A DNA stretch of 32,804 nucleotides from Gordonia tangerina (lineage in GTDB: Bacteria; Actinomycetota; Actinomycetes; Mycobacteriales; Mycobacteriaceae): contig NZ_JAKGCU010000038.1 of NCBI RefSeq assembly GCF_021556435.1, forward strand, positions 1 to 32,804. Reading direction: 5' to 3'. The notes below the pieces were generated by a model that saw only the letters and a list, made by a program, of their open reading frames with translations, was not told the origin of the DNA and did no database searches. Below, one piece after another: positions 1 through 7,681 of this stretch. How positions within the stretch are numbered: position 1 is the stretch's first letter; the number at the start of each line of letters is the position of its first letter. The position numbers and the translations under genes are program-made.

Positions 1-69
1 TCGCGCTTCACATGCCATCCGGGTGGCCCGGTCCTTGAGTTCCTCACTGTACTTGCGTGGTGCTGCCAT
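1..69 (-). CDS. IS3-family transposase OrfA, N-terminal 23 codons (partial)
   Basis: The minus-strand reading from the ATG at 69 is MAAPRKYSEELKDRATRMAC..., the characteristic N-terminus of IS3-family OrfA proteins, which begin a helix-turn-helix DNA-binding domain that recognises the IS ends. Only 23 codons are in the window; the rest lies beyond the left edge. In this family OrfA is normally joined to the DDE-integrase OrfB by a -1 frameshift, which cannot be checked here. The family call rests on a short but distinctive N-terminus. Confidence 0.75.
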   Translation of the reverse strand, partial: MAAPRKYSEELKDRATRMACEAR

Positions 70-121
70 GCTCTCCATCCTTCACAGGTTCGAGAGCCTC
101 CGACAGACCCGGGGCGGTTCA
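1..121 (-). mobile_element. Terminal part of an IS3-family insertion sequence (partial, runs off the left edge)
   Basis: Read on the minus strand, the element begins at position 121 with TGAACCGCCCCGGGTC, resembling the TGAACCGCCCCGG ends of actinobacterial IS3-family elements. The OrfA start codon follows about 50 nt later, at position 69. To the right of 121 the sequence switches immediately into an EamA-transporter reading frame on the plus strand, so the IS has disrupted that gene. The other end of the element and the target duplication lie outside the window. The boundary at 121 is inferred from the TG/CA terminus and the frame switch. Confidence 0.75.
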
Positions 122-395
122 GTCGATGCCGTGGTGGGTACCAGCTGTCGTGTTGGGGGTGGTGAGCGCGGCTGTTGCCTACTCCATGGGTATTGCCGCC
201 GGCCGACGCCTGGGGTCGCGGGTGATGAGTTTCGTCGGACTGTCCGAAGTGCTGTTCGCAGTCGCCTTCGCCTGGGCAGCACTCGCCGAACTACCCACCG
301 CTGTGCAACTCGTCGGTGGTGTGTTGATCGTCGTCGGCGTGATTGTCGTGCGGTCCGGCGAAGCATCTACCCGAGGCGAAGAGCCGGTGATCTGA
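122..395 (+). pseudogene. C-terminal remnant of an EamA/DMT-family transporter, truncated by IS3
   Basis: From the IS boundary the frame reads SMPWWVPAVVLGVVSAAVAY and ends at a TGA at 393-395. It contains about three hydrophobic helices: PAVVLGVVSAAVAYSMGIAA, VMSFVGLSEVLFAVAFAWAA and AVQLVGGVLIVVGVIVV. The pattern with a G-L-x-E-V-x-F before the penultimate helix and GG-x-LIVVGVIVV in the last helix is typical of the second EamA repeat in drug/metabolite exporters. About 90 codons remain of a family usually near 290-300 aa, so the gene is inactive here. The upstream half is not in the window. The open frame reaches leftward into the IS only by chance. Confidence 0.7.
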
Positions 396-586
396 CGAGG
401 CAGGCAACGCCATCGGGGACCACCGACTGAGACAACTGTCCCAGATCTCGCACTGCGACGGCGCACACCAGATCACTGACAGCAATTGAGTTCACCACCG
501 CACATTCCAGGTGAACAGTCGTGATTCCCCTGTCCGCCAAACGGTTCCGAGATATCCTGGCATCCACTTGTTCAGGGGGTGCACGG

Positions 587-1393
587 GTGAAGACAATGTA
601 CTCGCGGTTCGATTACATCGACGCCGCGCGCGATTCGGGGGAACGTTTCGCCGAGTTGGTGCGGACCGTCGCCGAACCCGACGCCCGCCTCACGAGTACC
701 CCGGGATGGACCGTGGTCGACTGCCTCGGCCACGTGGCCGCCACGCCGGGCCGCTACCTCGAACTGATCGAGGGCACGGGTTCGTGGCCGCACCGGCCCA
801 AGGACCTACCCGATTTCAACGCCAAGCAGATAGCGAACATGTCAACCCGGGACATCCATCGGCTGACCGAGCGTTTCCTCGACGACCTGGACCGCCTCCT
901 CTACGCCGTGTCACATTTCGGCGCCCGGGTACCGGTGATGAACTTCGATGCGGATTCACGGGTTCGGTCCGACGCGGCACTGGGCATCCTGATCGGCGAG
1001 TTCCTCATCCACGGTCACGACGTGGCCACCGCCGTCGGCGCGTCGTGGCAGATCGACCCGAAGGTGGCGCCCCTCGTGGCGCGCGGGCGCCATCAGGTGC
1101 TGCCTCGGTGGCTGGTGGAGTCATCGTGCGGCGGACATTCGGCGACCTATGACATCCGCCTCCGCGGGTGCGACGAAAGGTATGTCTACGAGTTCACCGA
1201 CGGCCGACTCGTGATCGACCCACCGCAGTCGCGCCATCCCGACGTGCACATCAGTGTCGACCCGGTGGTAGCCATGCTGGCGGCGTACGGACGGATGTCG
1301 CCGACGTGGGCGGCCGTGACCGGCCGGGCGTTCGCCTGGGGCGCGCGCCCGTGGCTGGCCGCCGGCCTCTGCCGCCGCTTCGCACCGGCGTGA
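587..1393 (+). CDS. Mycothiol-dependent maleylpyruvate isomerase-like (TIGR03083/MDMPI) family protein
   Basis: A 268-aa cytoplasmic protein. The N-terminal segment GWTVVDCLGHVAATPGRYL matches the DinB-like four-helix fold of mycothiol-dependent maleylpyruvate isomerases, with the histidine after the leucine as probable metal ligand. GEFLIHGHDVATAVG in the middle corresponds to the second conserved metal-ligand motif (E-x3-H-x2-D). The C-terminal third, through HPDVHISVDPVVAMLAAYGR, resembles the sterol-carrier-like domain often fused in this family. The GTG at 587 is preferred because AGGGGG lies 8 nt upstream; ATG at 596 is the alternative. The substrate is unknown. It is a monocistronic plus-strand gene between the EamA remnant and the convergent XRE gene. 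Confidence 0.75.
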   Translation: MKTMYSRFDYIDAARDSGERFAELVRTVAEPDARLTSTPGWTVVDCLGHVAATPGRYLELIEGTGSWPHRPKDLPDFNAKQIANMSTRDIHRLTERFLDDLDRLLYAVSHFGARVPVMNFDADSRVRSDAALGILIGEFLIHGHDVATAVGASWQIDPKVAPLVARGRHQVLPRWLVESSCGGHSATYDIRLRGCDERYVYEFTDGRLVIDPPQSRHPDVHISVDPVVAMLAAYGRMSPTWAAVTGRAFAWGARPWLAAGLCRRFAPA

Positions 1394-1426
1394 TCAGATC
1401 CTTCGCCGATAGGCATCATTCCGCGA

Positions 1427-2038
1427 TCAGGTCGATTCACTGATCATGACGGCAACGGTTTCGGGTTCGAGCGCGGCGAACACGTGCTCGACATCGCCCG
1501 CATACGACACGTAGTCACCCGCGGCCAGTTCCACCTCGCTGCCGGTGGGCCCGACTTTCGCTCTACCGCTACTGATCACCACCAGTTCCACCACGCCGCG
1601 GGCGTGCGGCGCGGAGATTCTCGGCTCACCCGGCTGCGCACGGATCAGATACAGGTCGCGCCGCGTTCCGGGCCGTGCTGTTGACAGCAGGGTCGCCGAG
1701 TAGTCGGCTGCGGCAGCCGGGATGAGTGGACCGTCGCCGAATCGAATCACCTCCACCGACCGGGTCGGTGTGTCCAACAATGCCGAGAACTGCACTCCCA
1801 GCGCCGTCGAGAGTGCCCAGAGCGTCTCTACACTCGGGTTCCCCTCGCCGGTCTCCAGCTGCGACAGGGTCGACTTCCCGATCCGGGCGCGCCGAGCCAG
1901 TTCGCCGATCGACAATCCCGCCCGGGTCCGTTCCCGCTTGAGCGCGGCAGCAACGACGCGTTTGGGATCCGACGGAGCAACATCCGTCGGATCGTTCGAT
2001 TCATAGGACGATCGTCCATCTTGACGAACACCTGGCAT
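1427..2038 (-). CDS. XRE-family transcriptional regulator with C-terminal cupin domain
   Basis: A 203-aa regulator. Residues about 25-85 form a helix-turn-helix (RTRAGLSIGELARRARIGKS followed by TLSQLETGEGNPSVETLWAL). Residues about 125-200 form a cupin_2 ligand-binding barrel (SAPHARGVVELVVISSGRAK, then ELAAGDYVSYAGDVEHVF). The ATG at 2038 is only 2 bp from a perfect 16-bp palindrome that also abuts the divergent azlC start. This arrangement suggests autoregulation and control of azlCD from one operator. XRE-cupin proteins commonly regulate amino-acid or small-molecule export, so the natural reading is a sensor for the AzlCD substrate. The HTH and cupin are clear; the regulatory role is inferred. 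Confidence 0.85.
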   Translation of the reverse strand: MPGVRQDGRSSYESNDPTDVAPSDPKRVVAAALKRERTRAGLSIGELARRARIGKSTLSQLETGEGNPSVETLWALSTALGVQFSALLDTPTRSVEVIRFGDGPLIPAAAADYSATLLSTARPGTRRDLYLIRAQPGEPRISAPHARGVVELVVISSGRAKVGPTGSEVELAAGDYVSYAGDVEHVFAALEPETVAVMISEST

Positions 2039-2040
2039 AG

Positions 2041-2056
2041 GTCCACTATAGTGGAC
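2041..2056. promoter_or_regulatory. Perfect 16-bp palindromic operator between the XRE regulator and azlC
   Basis: GTCCACTATAGTGGAC is its own reverse complement. It fills the gap between the divergent ATG codons of the XRE gene (2038, minus) and azlC (2057, plus). The centre ACTATA/CACTAT can act as a -10 in either direction, and TTGACG at 2021-2026 lies 17-18 nt upstream on the plus strand as a -35 candidate. A start site just after the palindrome would make the azlC transcript leaderless or nearly so. The palindrome is certain; its role as the XRE operator is inferred from position. Confidence 0.75.
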
Positions 2057-2791
2057 ATGCGTTCGCTTCGGAGAACACTTGATCGTGCCACTGTTCGCAC
2101 AGTGCTCGTCATGAGCATGTCCGTGCTGGTCATCGGCGCGTCGTATGGCGTCACCGCCCACTCCGCAGGCCTGGATTGGTGGCAGATCGTCGTCATTGCG
2201 ACTGTGGTCCTCGCCGGCTCCTCGGAGTTCGTGTTCGTCGGCATCATCGCGGTGGGCGGTGCGCCCCTACTCGCCGCGCTCGCCGGTCTGGTGGTCAACA
2301 CACGCAATTTCGGCTACGGACTGTCGATGGGGCGATTCCTTCCACGCGGATGGCCGACAGCGCTCGCCGCCCACCTGATCAACGATGAGACCGCCGCGGT
2401 CACGGCCGTCGAAACCGATCAGCGGCGGGCTCGCGCCGCCTTCCTTCTCTGCGGCGCCGGAGTGCTGGTCAGCTGGCCACTCGGGTCGGCCATCGGGGTC
2501 GCGATCGGCGAGATCGTCGCGGACCCGGCGTCACTCGGTCTCGACGCAGCCTTCCCCGCACTGCTCGCCACACTCGCCATCCCCGCACTGCGCGAACGAA
2601 AAACGCTGTGCGCCGCCCTTGTCGGCGGAGCAGCAGCCGTGGCGGCGACACCGCTCCTACCGGCCGGGGTGCCCATCCTGTGCGCCTTGGCCGGTCTGGC
2701 CGTGATCGCACGCGACTCCGGAGACAGACGTGGCACCCCGGCCGCCCAGGGCACCCCCGTCGACCATCAACGGCAGGAGTACGCACCATGA
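2057..2791 (+). CDS. azlC: AzlC-family branched-chain amino-acid exporter, large subunit
   Basis: A 244-aa membrane protein with about seven hydrophobic helices. Family signatures include VLAGSSEFVFVGIIAVGGAP (the SAQF/SSEF-like region of helix 3) and NTRNFGYGLSMGRFL after the fourth helix, matching the N-x-R-x-x-x-Y/G-S motif of AzlC permeases. AzlC with the small subunit AzlD exports branched-chain amino acids or related compounds across the cytoplasmic membrane. The ATG at 2057 follows the operator palindrome directly, with no Shine-Dalgarno, suggesting leaderless translation. The stop overlaps the azlD start (ATGA), indicating translational coupling. Control by the divergent XRE-cupin regulator is likely. 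Confidence 0.88.
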   Translation: MRSLRRTLDRATVRTVLVMSMSVLVIGASYGVTAHSAGLDWWQIVVIATVVLAGSSEFVFVGIIAVGGAPLLAALAGLVVNTRNFGYGLSMGRFLPRGWPTALAAHLINDETAAVTAVETDQRRARAAFLLCGAGVLVSWPLGSAIGVAIGEIVADPASLGLDAAFPALLATLAIPALRERKTLCAALVGGAAAVAATPLLPAGVPILCALAGLAVIARDSGDRRGTPAAQGTPVDHQRQEYAP

Positions 2792-3108
2792 GCACCATCG
2801 ACCTGCTGGCCGGAGCGGCACTGCTCGCTGTCGGTACGTACCTCATCCGGGTGGCCGGACCGGCGTTACGCAACCGCTACGAGGTGAGCCCGACCGCGGC
2901 CGCGTTGCTCGACCGGGCGGCGATCCTGCTGCTCGTCGGCGTCGCGGTGACGGGCGCGGTGTTCGCCGGTCAGGAGTTCGCCGGCTGGGCCCGTCCGGCC
3001 GGAGTGGCCGTCGGCGTGGTCGCAGCAGTCTGCCGGGCACCCCTGATGATCGTGATCCTGCTCGCGGCCGGCGTCACGGCCGGCATGCGAGCACTCGGCG
3101 TCGCGTGA
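2788..3108 (+). CDS. azlD: AzlD-family transporter small subunit
   Basis: A 106-aa hydrophobic protein with about four membrane helices (for example LLAGAALLAVGTYLIRVAGP, AAILLLVGVAVTGAVF and GVAVGVVAAVCRAPLMIVIL). The G-T-Y-x-x-R-x-x-G-P segment after the first helix is typical of AzlD. The start at 2788 overlaps the azlC stop by 4 nt, with GCAGGAG upstream at 2773-2779. It is the partner of AzlC, and the pair forms the exporter. It converges with the helicase gene, whose stop is 68 bp downstream. Confidence 0.88.
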   Translation: MSTIDLLAGAALLAVGTYLIRVAGPALRNRYEVSPTAAALLDRAAILLLVGVAVTGAVFAGQEFAGWARPAGVAVGVVAAVCRAPLMIVILLAAGVTAGMRALGVA

Positions 3109-3175
3109 TCTCTCGCGAAGCCGAACCGGCAGATCGGTCGGCCTCACGGTCCGGATGACGCTGGTGCCCCGCGGT

Positions 3176-4537
3176 CTACCGAGCTCCCGCGCCGCTCCGG
3201 CTACCCGCAGTGGCAGCGCCGCGGCCACCACGGCGGGCGGTGCCACCACGCCGCCGCTGGCCGTCACTCGGGCGACGCGCGCCCTGCCCACGTCCTCGTC
3301 CGCCATTGCCGCGCTGGCCACGGGGTGCGGCGTTACGGGGCGGATTCTGCACGGGCTTGGGTTGCGGCGCCACGAACTCGGCGCGGGGGCCGATGAGATC
3401 GTCGACCTCGACGGAGGCCGCATCGACGCGGGTCGGCGCCACCTTGATGTTTGCCTTACGCAGCAGTCCCGCGACGTCGCGGCGCTGATCCGGCAGGCAG
3501 ACGGTGACCACGTCGCCACTGCTGCCCGCGCGTGCGGTACGTCCCGAACGGTGCAGGTAGGCCTTGTGCTCGGCGGGCGGGTCGACGTGCACCACGAGTT
3601 CCACACCGTCGACGTGCACGCCACGCGCCGCGACGTCGGTGGCCACCAACACGCGCACCCCGTCGCCACCGAAGGCCTTGAGGTTCCGGTCGCGTTGGGC
3701 CTGGCTGAGGTTGCCATGCAGGTCGACGGCCGGGATTCCGCCGTCGGTGAGCTTCTTGGCCAGCTTCTTGGCCTGATGCTTGGTGCGGGTGAACAGGATT
3801 CGACGCCCGCGCCCGGAGGCGAGCTCGCGCACAAGATCGTTCTTGGCGCCCGGGTCGACCTCGAAGACGTGGTGGGTCATCTGAACCGGAGCCGTGGTCT
3901 CCTCGGTGGAATGCACAGTCGGCTTGCTCAGGAAGCGCTTGGCGACCTTGTCGACCCCGTTGTCGAGCGTGGCGGTGAACAGCATGCGCTGCCCGTCGCG
4001 CGGGGTGGCGGCAAGAATGCGCGTGACACCGGGAAGGAAGCCGAGATCGGCCATGTGATCCGCCTCGTCGAGCACGGTGATCTCGACATCGTCGAGTCGC
4101 ACGATGCCCTGGCCCATCAGGTCTTCGAGCCGACCGGGGCACGCGACCACAATGTCGACCCCACGGCGAAACGCCTCCTCCTGCCGATTCTGGCGGACGC
4201 CACCGAAGACGGTGGTCACGGTCAGGTTCAGCGCTTTGGCCAACGGGGTGAGCACCGCGGCGATCTGGGTCGCGAGTTCGCGGGTGGGCGCCAGCACCAG
4301 GCCGGTGGGTGCGCCCGGTCGTCGGGTGACCTCCATCTCGGCCAACCCGGCGACCATCGGGATGGCGAATGCGAGGGTCTTACCGGAGCCGGTCTTGCCG
4401 GAACCGATCACATCGTTGCCGGCCAGGGTGTCGCCGAGGGTCTCGGCCTGGATCGGGAACGGCTCGGTCTTGCCCTCGGCAGCGAGGACACGGACGAGTT
4501 CGGCAGGTACGCCGAGTGAAGCAAAAGTAGTGGACAA
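3176..4537 (-). CDS. DEAD-box ATP-dependent RNA helicase
   Basis: A 453-aa cytoplasmic RNA helicase that unwinds or remodels RNA using ATP. Motifs in order: Q motif (FASLGVPAELV to PFPIQ, 5-30), motif I SGKTGSGKT (46-54), PTREL (84-88), DEAD (157-160), TAT (188-190), VATDVAARG (298-306) and HRSGRTAR (329-336). A basic Gly/Arg-rich tail from about residue 400 (repeated RGG/GRG) probably binds RNA. The chosen start is TTG at 4537, where homology begins (STTFASLG), preceded by AGAAAGACGGA; the open frame extends upstream to 4606 without family similarity. The motif set fits bacterial RhlE/CsdA-type helicases, but the exact subfamily is not resolved. Confidence 0.92.
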   Translation of the reverse strand: MSTTFASLGVPAELVRVLAAEGKTEPFPIQAETLGDTLAGNDVIGSGKTGSGKTLAFAIPMVAGLAEMEVTRRPGAPTGLVLAPTRELATQIAAVLTPLAKALNLTVTTVFGGVRQNRQEEAFRRGVDIVVACPGRLEDLMGQGIVRLDDVEITVLDEADHMADLGFLPGVTRILAATPRDGQRMLFTATLDNGVDKVAKRFLSKPTVHSTEETTAPVQMTHHVFEVDPGAKNDLVRELASGRGRRILFTRTKHQAKKLAKKLTDGGIPAVDLHGNLSQAQRDRNLKAFGGDGVRVLVATDVAARGVHVDGVELVVHVDPPAEHKAYLHRSGRTARAGSSGDVVTVCLPDQRRDVAGLLRKANIKVAPTRVDAASVEVDDLIGPRAEFVAPQPKPVQNPPRNAAPRGQRGNGGRGRGQGARRPSDGQRRRGGTARRGGRGAATAGSRSGAGAR

Positions 4538-4998
4538 GGTCCGTCTTTCTCTGTGGACACCGAGCAGCGTCAGACCGCGGGTCGGGGTCGGATGGCGAAG
4601 ACGCATCTGTGCGTGTTCGTTCGCCGTATGAAGTCAAAGAGCAGGCGCTTGAAGCCTGTCGAAGAAGCGTTCTACGACGCGTTGACCGCACCTGATCGGT
4701 GCATCAATGAGACCAGGCTACGCGAGGCCCGTCGACCCGGCCAAATCATCGTGATGCGCGTCATGCCTGTTGCTCCTGGTGACATGCGCGGCAGCCGAAA
4801 TGACGTTGACACCTCAACCGTCGACGACGACGATGACCCACCGTGTACTCATTCGTGTCGTTGCCCACCGGGTGTGCGGAGGTTGCCGGCGTCGTGCGCG
4901 CCGACAACTGACCGCCCTGCCCCGTCGACGTGACTCCGCTCGGACCACGTCGGCAGACGCATGCCTTCACACCCCACGACATGAGGTCATCGATACAC
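4538..4998. other. 460-bp divergent intergenic region without a convincing gene
   Basis: This lies between the divergent helicase and FBP-protein starts. Short frames exist (for example from 4628 on the plus strand), but they lack a good ribosome site, family features or consistent GC-rich third positions. It presumably holds promoters and 5' leaders for both genes; cold-inducible helicases often have long leaders, which would fit the minus strand. No clear promoter or riboswitch was recognised. Confidence 0.4.
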
Positions 4999-5487
4999 AT
5001 GTATGCACTTACCGAATCCGCTATCCGTTCCTCGCTCGTCAACGCCTCGGTCCGCGAGCGCAAGGCGTTGAGCCTGCCGCTCGATTATACCGAATTGCGT
5101 TGGGAGGAAATGGATTTCCTGGGTTGGCGGGATCCAAAACTGCCGCAGGTCGGCTATCTCGTCATTCCACACGACGACACCGACGTCGGAATCATGCTGC
5201 GCCTGGGCGGTCGGCAACCACGAACCCGGCCGCAATGCTCGTTCTGCCAAGATGTCCACCTGCCCAACGAAGTGTCGTTTTACAGCGCCAAACTCGCCGG
5301 AGCCGCGGGGCGCAAAGGCGACACGGTGGGCATTCTCATGTGTTCGCGGTTCGAGTGTTCGGCGAACGTTCGGACCAGGCCGTCGGCGATCTTCGCCGGC
5401 GACGACCCCGAAGCGGTTCGGCAACAGCGAATTGCCACCTTGCGCAGGCACCTGAATGGATTTGCGCGGCGCATCCTGGTGCACTGA
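4999..5487 (+). CDS. FBP-domain (treble-clef zinc-finger) protein, EF-G-binding type
   Basis: A 162-aa cytoplasmic protein. N-terminal helices (ALTESAIRSSLVNASVRERK) precede a C-terminal treble-clef zinc-binding region. The ligands visible are C-x2-C in QCSFCQDVH and a later pair around LMCSRFECSANVR. This matches the FBP C-terminal zinc finger, related to fusidic-acid-resistance FusB-like proteins that bind elongation factor G. The match suggests a ribosome or EF-G partner but does not prove it. The start at 4999 is chosen from GAGGT 11 nt upstream; an in-frame ATG at 4981 is the alternative. The gene converges with the PAS-GGDEF-EAL gene, only 6 bp separating the stops. Confidence 0.8.
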   Translation: MYALTESAIRSSLVNASVRERKALSLPLDYTELRWEEMDFLGWRDPKLPQVGYLVIPHDDTDVGIMLRLGGRQPRTRPQCSFCQDVHLPNEVSFYSAKLAGAAGRKGDTVGILMCSRFECSANVRTRPSAIFAGDDPEAVRQQRIATLRRHLNGFARRILVH

Positions 5488-5493
5488 CCACAC

Positions 5494-7227
5494 TCAGTCG
5501 ATGTCGACCAGCCGCTGCGGGAAGGCGTAGAAGAACCCCTGGGCGAAGTCGCACCCGGCGCGCACGATCGCCGCAGCCTGCCGAGACGTCTCCACCCCCT
5601 CGGCGATCACCGTGATCCCCAACGCGTGCGCGGCGGATGCGATGCCGGTCAACATCTGTTCGGCGCGGTCGGCCTCGTCGGCCGCGCCGTCCTCCATGTC
5701 GTCGACAAACGCCTTGGCCGTCTTGATGGTGGTGATGGGCATTTGGTACAGGTCGCTCAAACACATTCCGCCCGTACCGAAGTCATCGATGGCGAGCTGG
5801 CATCCGAGGTCGCGGATCGACGTCATCGTCGCCCGGATGCCCGTGCGGTCCCCGGCGGCGAGATCTCGCTCGGAGACCTCCACGCACAAGCGGCCGGGGT
5901 CCAATCCGGCGTCACCGAGCGCCAACTGCAGGCGCGGTACGAAGTGACGGTCGGCCAGTTCACGACGAGTGAAGTTCAGACACAACGTCAGTCCCTCGGT
6001 CGTCCGCTCGTTCACGACGAATTCACGCATCGTGGTGTCGACGAGGTGCGCTCCGAGTTGTTCGATCAGGTCGGTGCGCCGGGCGATCGTGATGAACTCA
6101 CCTGGCGACACCTGGCCCAACTCCGGGTGACGCCAACGCATCAGCGCCTCCAGCGCGACCCGCCCGTGGCCGCGTCCGACATCCACGACCGGGTGATAGT
6201 CGAAGTACAGCTGGCCGGGGTCGGAGTTCACCGAGTTCCGTAGTTCGTACTCGATCCGTTGCCGCCGCAACCAGTCCGAGCGGTACTGCGGACGAAACGA
6301 GGCGTACGGTCGGCCGGCCGAGTTCGTCCTCGCCTCCTGCAAGGCAATCTCGGCGTCGCGCAACATGTCTACCGGTGCGGGATCATCCACCAAATGGCGG
6401 GCCACGGCCACCCCAACGGACGCGGTGATCCGTTCGGTTCGCCCGTCGAGCGCAATGGGCTGGTCTACGAGCTCTCGGATGCGCGAGACCTGGTTTTCGA
6501 GGCGCGCGCTCAGGTCGTCGCGGATGAGCTCGACCACCACGAAGTCATCGCCACCGAGTCGGCCGATGGCGGCATCGGGGCCCAAGGCGTCCCGCAACCG
6601 GCCGCCCACCGCGGTGAGGATGTCGTCGCCGACCGTCCGCCCCAGCGAATCGTTGATCACCCTGAAACCATCGAGATCCACGTAGTACACGCCCACGCAG
6701 TCCTGCGGCGCCGAACGCGTCGCCAAGTGATCGCCGATGGCGGCGAGTGTGCCTGCGCGGTTCAGCAGATCCGTCAGGTCATCGTGAAACGCCCGCCATT
6801 CAAATCGACTCACGTCCCACTCGAGTCGAGCGGTTTCCTGGTGGCGTTCGGTGATATCGGTGAACGTGACCACCGCCGCGAGCGCCCCGTCGTGCGCGAT
6901 CTGGCGGCCGCTGCACGACAGCCAGCGCCGTCCCTGCGGCGCGATGATCGTGGCGATGTGATCGTCGAAAGGTTCCCCGGCCTGCACGCACCGGAGGATC
7001 GGTGACATCTCGGTGGCGGCGAAGTCGAGGCCGACATCGTCGATTCGCGCCCTCGTGATGTCAGATCCCAGATCCAACACGCTGCGCGCGGCCGCGTTGG
7101 CGATCTCGACGCATCCATCAGCGCCGATAACGATCACCGGTTGCGCCATGGATGCGACCACGAGCATCGCTCGGCGCCCGGCCTGCTCGTCACCCTGACC
7201 TGTATGGTCACCCCCACGGTCTGCCAT
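5494..7227 (-). CDS. PAS-GGDEF-EAL protein, cyclic-di-GMP signalling (probably partly degenerate)
   Basis: A 577-aa soluble protein with no membrane segment. It has a PAS domain (about 20-135), GGDEF domain (about 145-300; the signature is GGDDF at 225-229, an Asp in place of the catalytic Glu) and EAL domain (about 320-570). EAL residues present are E360 of EALMRW, N418, E453, D481-D482 of DDFGTG, K502, E543 and Q563. The Asp of the usual K-I-D motif is Ala504 (IKTAKAF), a residue normally needed for metal or phosphodiester chemistry. No RxxD inhibitory site precedes GGDDF. The protein may therefore be a weak enzyme or a c-di-GMP/GTP-binding sensor. AGGGG lies upstream of the ATG. Confidence 0.88.
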   Translation of the reverse strand: MADRGGDHTGQGDEQAGRRAMLVVASMAQPVIVIGADGCVEIANAAARSVLDLGSDITRARIDDVGLDFAATEMSPILRCVQAGEPFDDHIATIIAPQGRRWLSCSGRQIAHDGALAAVVTFTDITERHQETARLEWDVSRFEWRAFHDDLTDLLNRAGTLAAIGDHLATRSAPQDCVGVYYVDLDGFRVINDSLGRTVGDDILTAVGGRLRDALGPDAAIGRLGGDDFVVVELIRDDLSARLENQVSRIRELVDQPIALDGRTERITASVGVAVARHLVDDPAPVDMLRDAEIALQEARTNSAGRPYASFRPQYRSDWLRRQRIEYELRNSVNSDPGQLYFDYHPVVDVGRGHGRVALEALMRWRHPELGQVSPGEFITIARRTDLIEQLGAHLVDTTMREFVVNERTTEGLTLCLNFTRRELADRHFVPRLQLALGDAGLDPGRLCVEVSERDLAAGDRTGIRATMTSIRDLGCQLAIDDFGTGGMCLSDLYQMPITTIKTAKAFVDDMEDGAADEADRAEQMLTGIASAAHALGITVIAEGVETSRQAAAIVRAGCDFAQGFFYAFPQRLVDID

Positions 7228-7442
7228 CCAAGATCACGCCCCTCTGGGCGGTGACGCCAACGAGGCGACGCACTGCCTGCACGTCGAACTCATCAACGAA
7301 CTTCCGGCGCGGGGCACTAATTCACACAGCACACCGGAGAATATACGTCGCTCGCGGCGGAGCGGATCGACGATCGGCCAGGCGTGAGTACCCTCACCGC
7401 ACTCGACACCGAAATGCTCCAGACAAAAGCGCCCGACGCAAA

Positions 7443-7471
7443 GCCGCCGTCGACATTGTGTCGGCGGCGGC
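7443..7471 (-). terminator. Intrinsic terminator of the host ssrA gene, now orphaned
   Basis: On the minus strand a GCCGCCG/CGGCGGC stem (7 bp), a 1x1 mismatch and CGAC/GTCG enclose a 5-nt loop, followed by TTTGCG and, further on, GCGCTTTTGT. It lies about 30 nt past the tmRNA 3' end, where the ssrA terminator should be. After prophage insertion it is separated from the ssrA body. Confidence 0.6.
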
Positions 7472-7502
7472 GCTGTGCCGGGTGCTTCCAAGGCGGATTC
7501 TG

Positions 7503-7530
7503 TGGAGCTAAGGGGAATCGAACCCCTGTC
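7503..7530 (-). other. attL: 3'-end fragment of ssrA (tmRNA), prophage attachment site
   Basis: The minus strand reads AGGGGTTCGATTCCCCT followed by TAGCTCCAC, which is a T-stem/T-loop and the 3' acceptor strand. TAGCTCC would pair with the conserved tmRNA 5' end GGGGCTG (one G-U), which identifies it as tmRNA rather than a tRNA. Only the last ~30 nt are present; the sequence to the right does not continue as ssrA. This is the pattern left when a phage uses the 3' end of ssrA as attB: the full gene should be rebuilt at the other prophage end, beyond the window. Confidence 0.72.
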
Positions 7531-7681
7531 ATCTCCTGGCGATATGCGCGCTGAACAGGCGATACAGCACTTGGCGTTGCTCGGGTGGCGATGGCACGTC
7601 CTGGGGAAATGTCCGCGCGTGTTGCCATTGGCAACAGTGGGACGCCCGACCAACTGTGATCGACTAGCCGTGATTCACTTC

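Noticed and set aside
3155..4519. 454-codon open frame opposite the helicase
   Set aside because: Mirror frame of a clear DEAD-box gene with all motifs on the minus strand; its composition is that of a shadow frame.
4553..4933. Plus-strand frame upstream of the FBP protein (possible start 4628)
   Set aside because: No ribosome site, no recognisable fold, and third-position base use is not coding-like; treated as leader/intergenic DNA.
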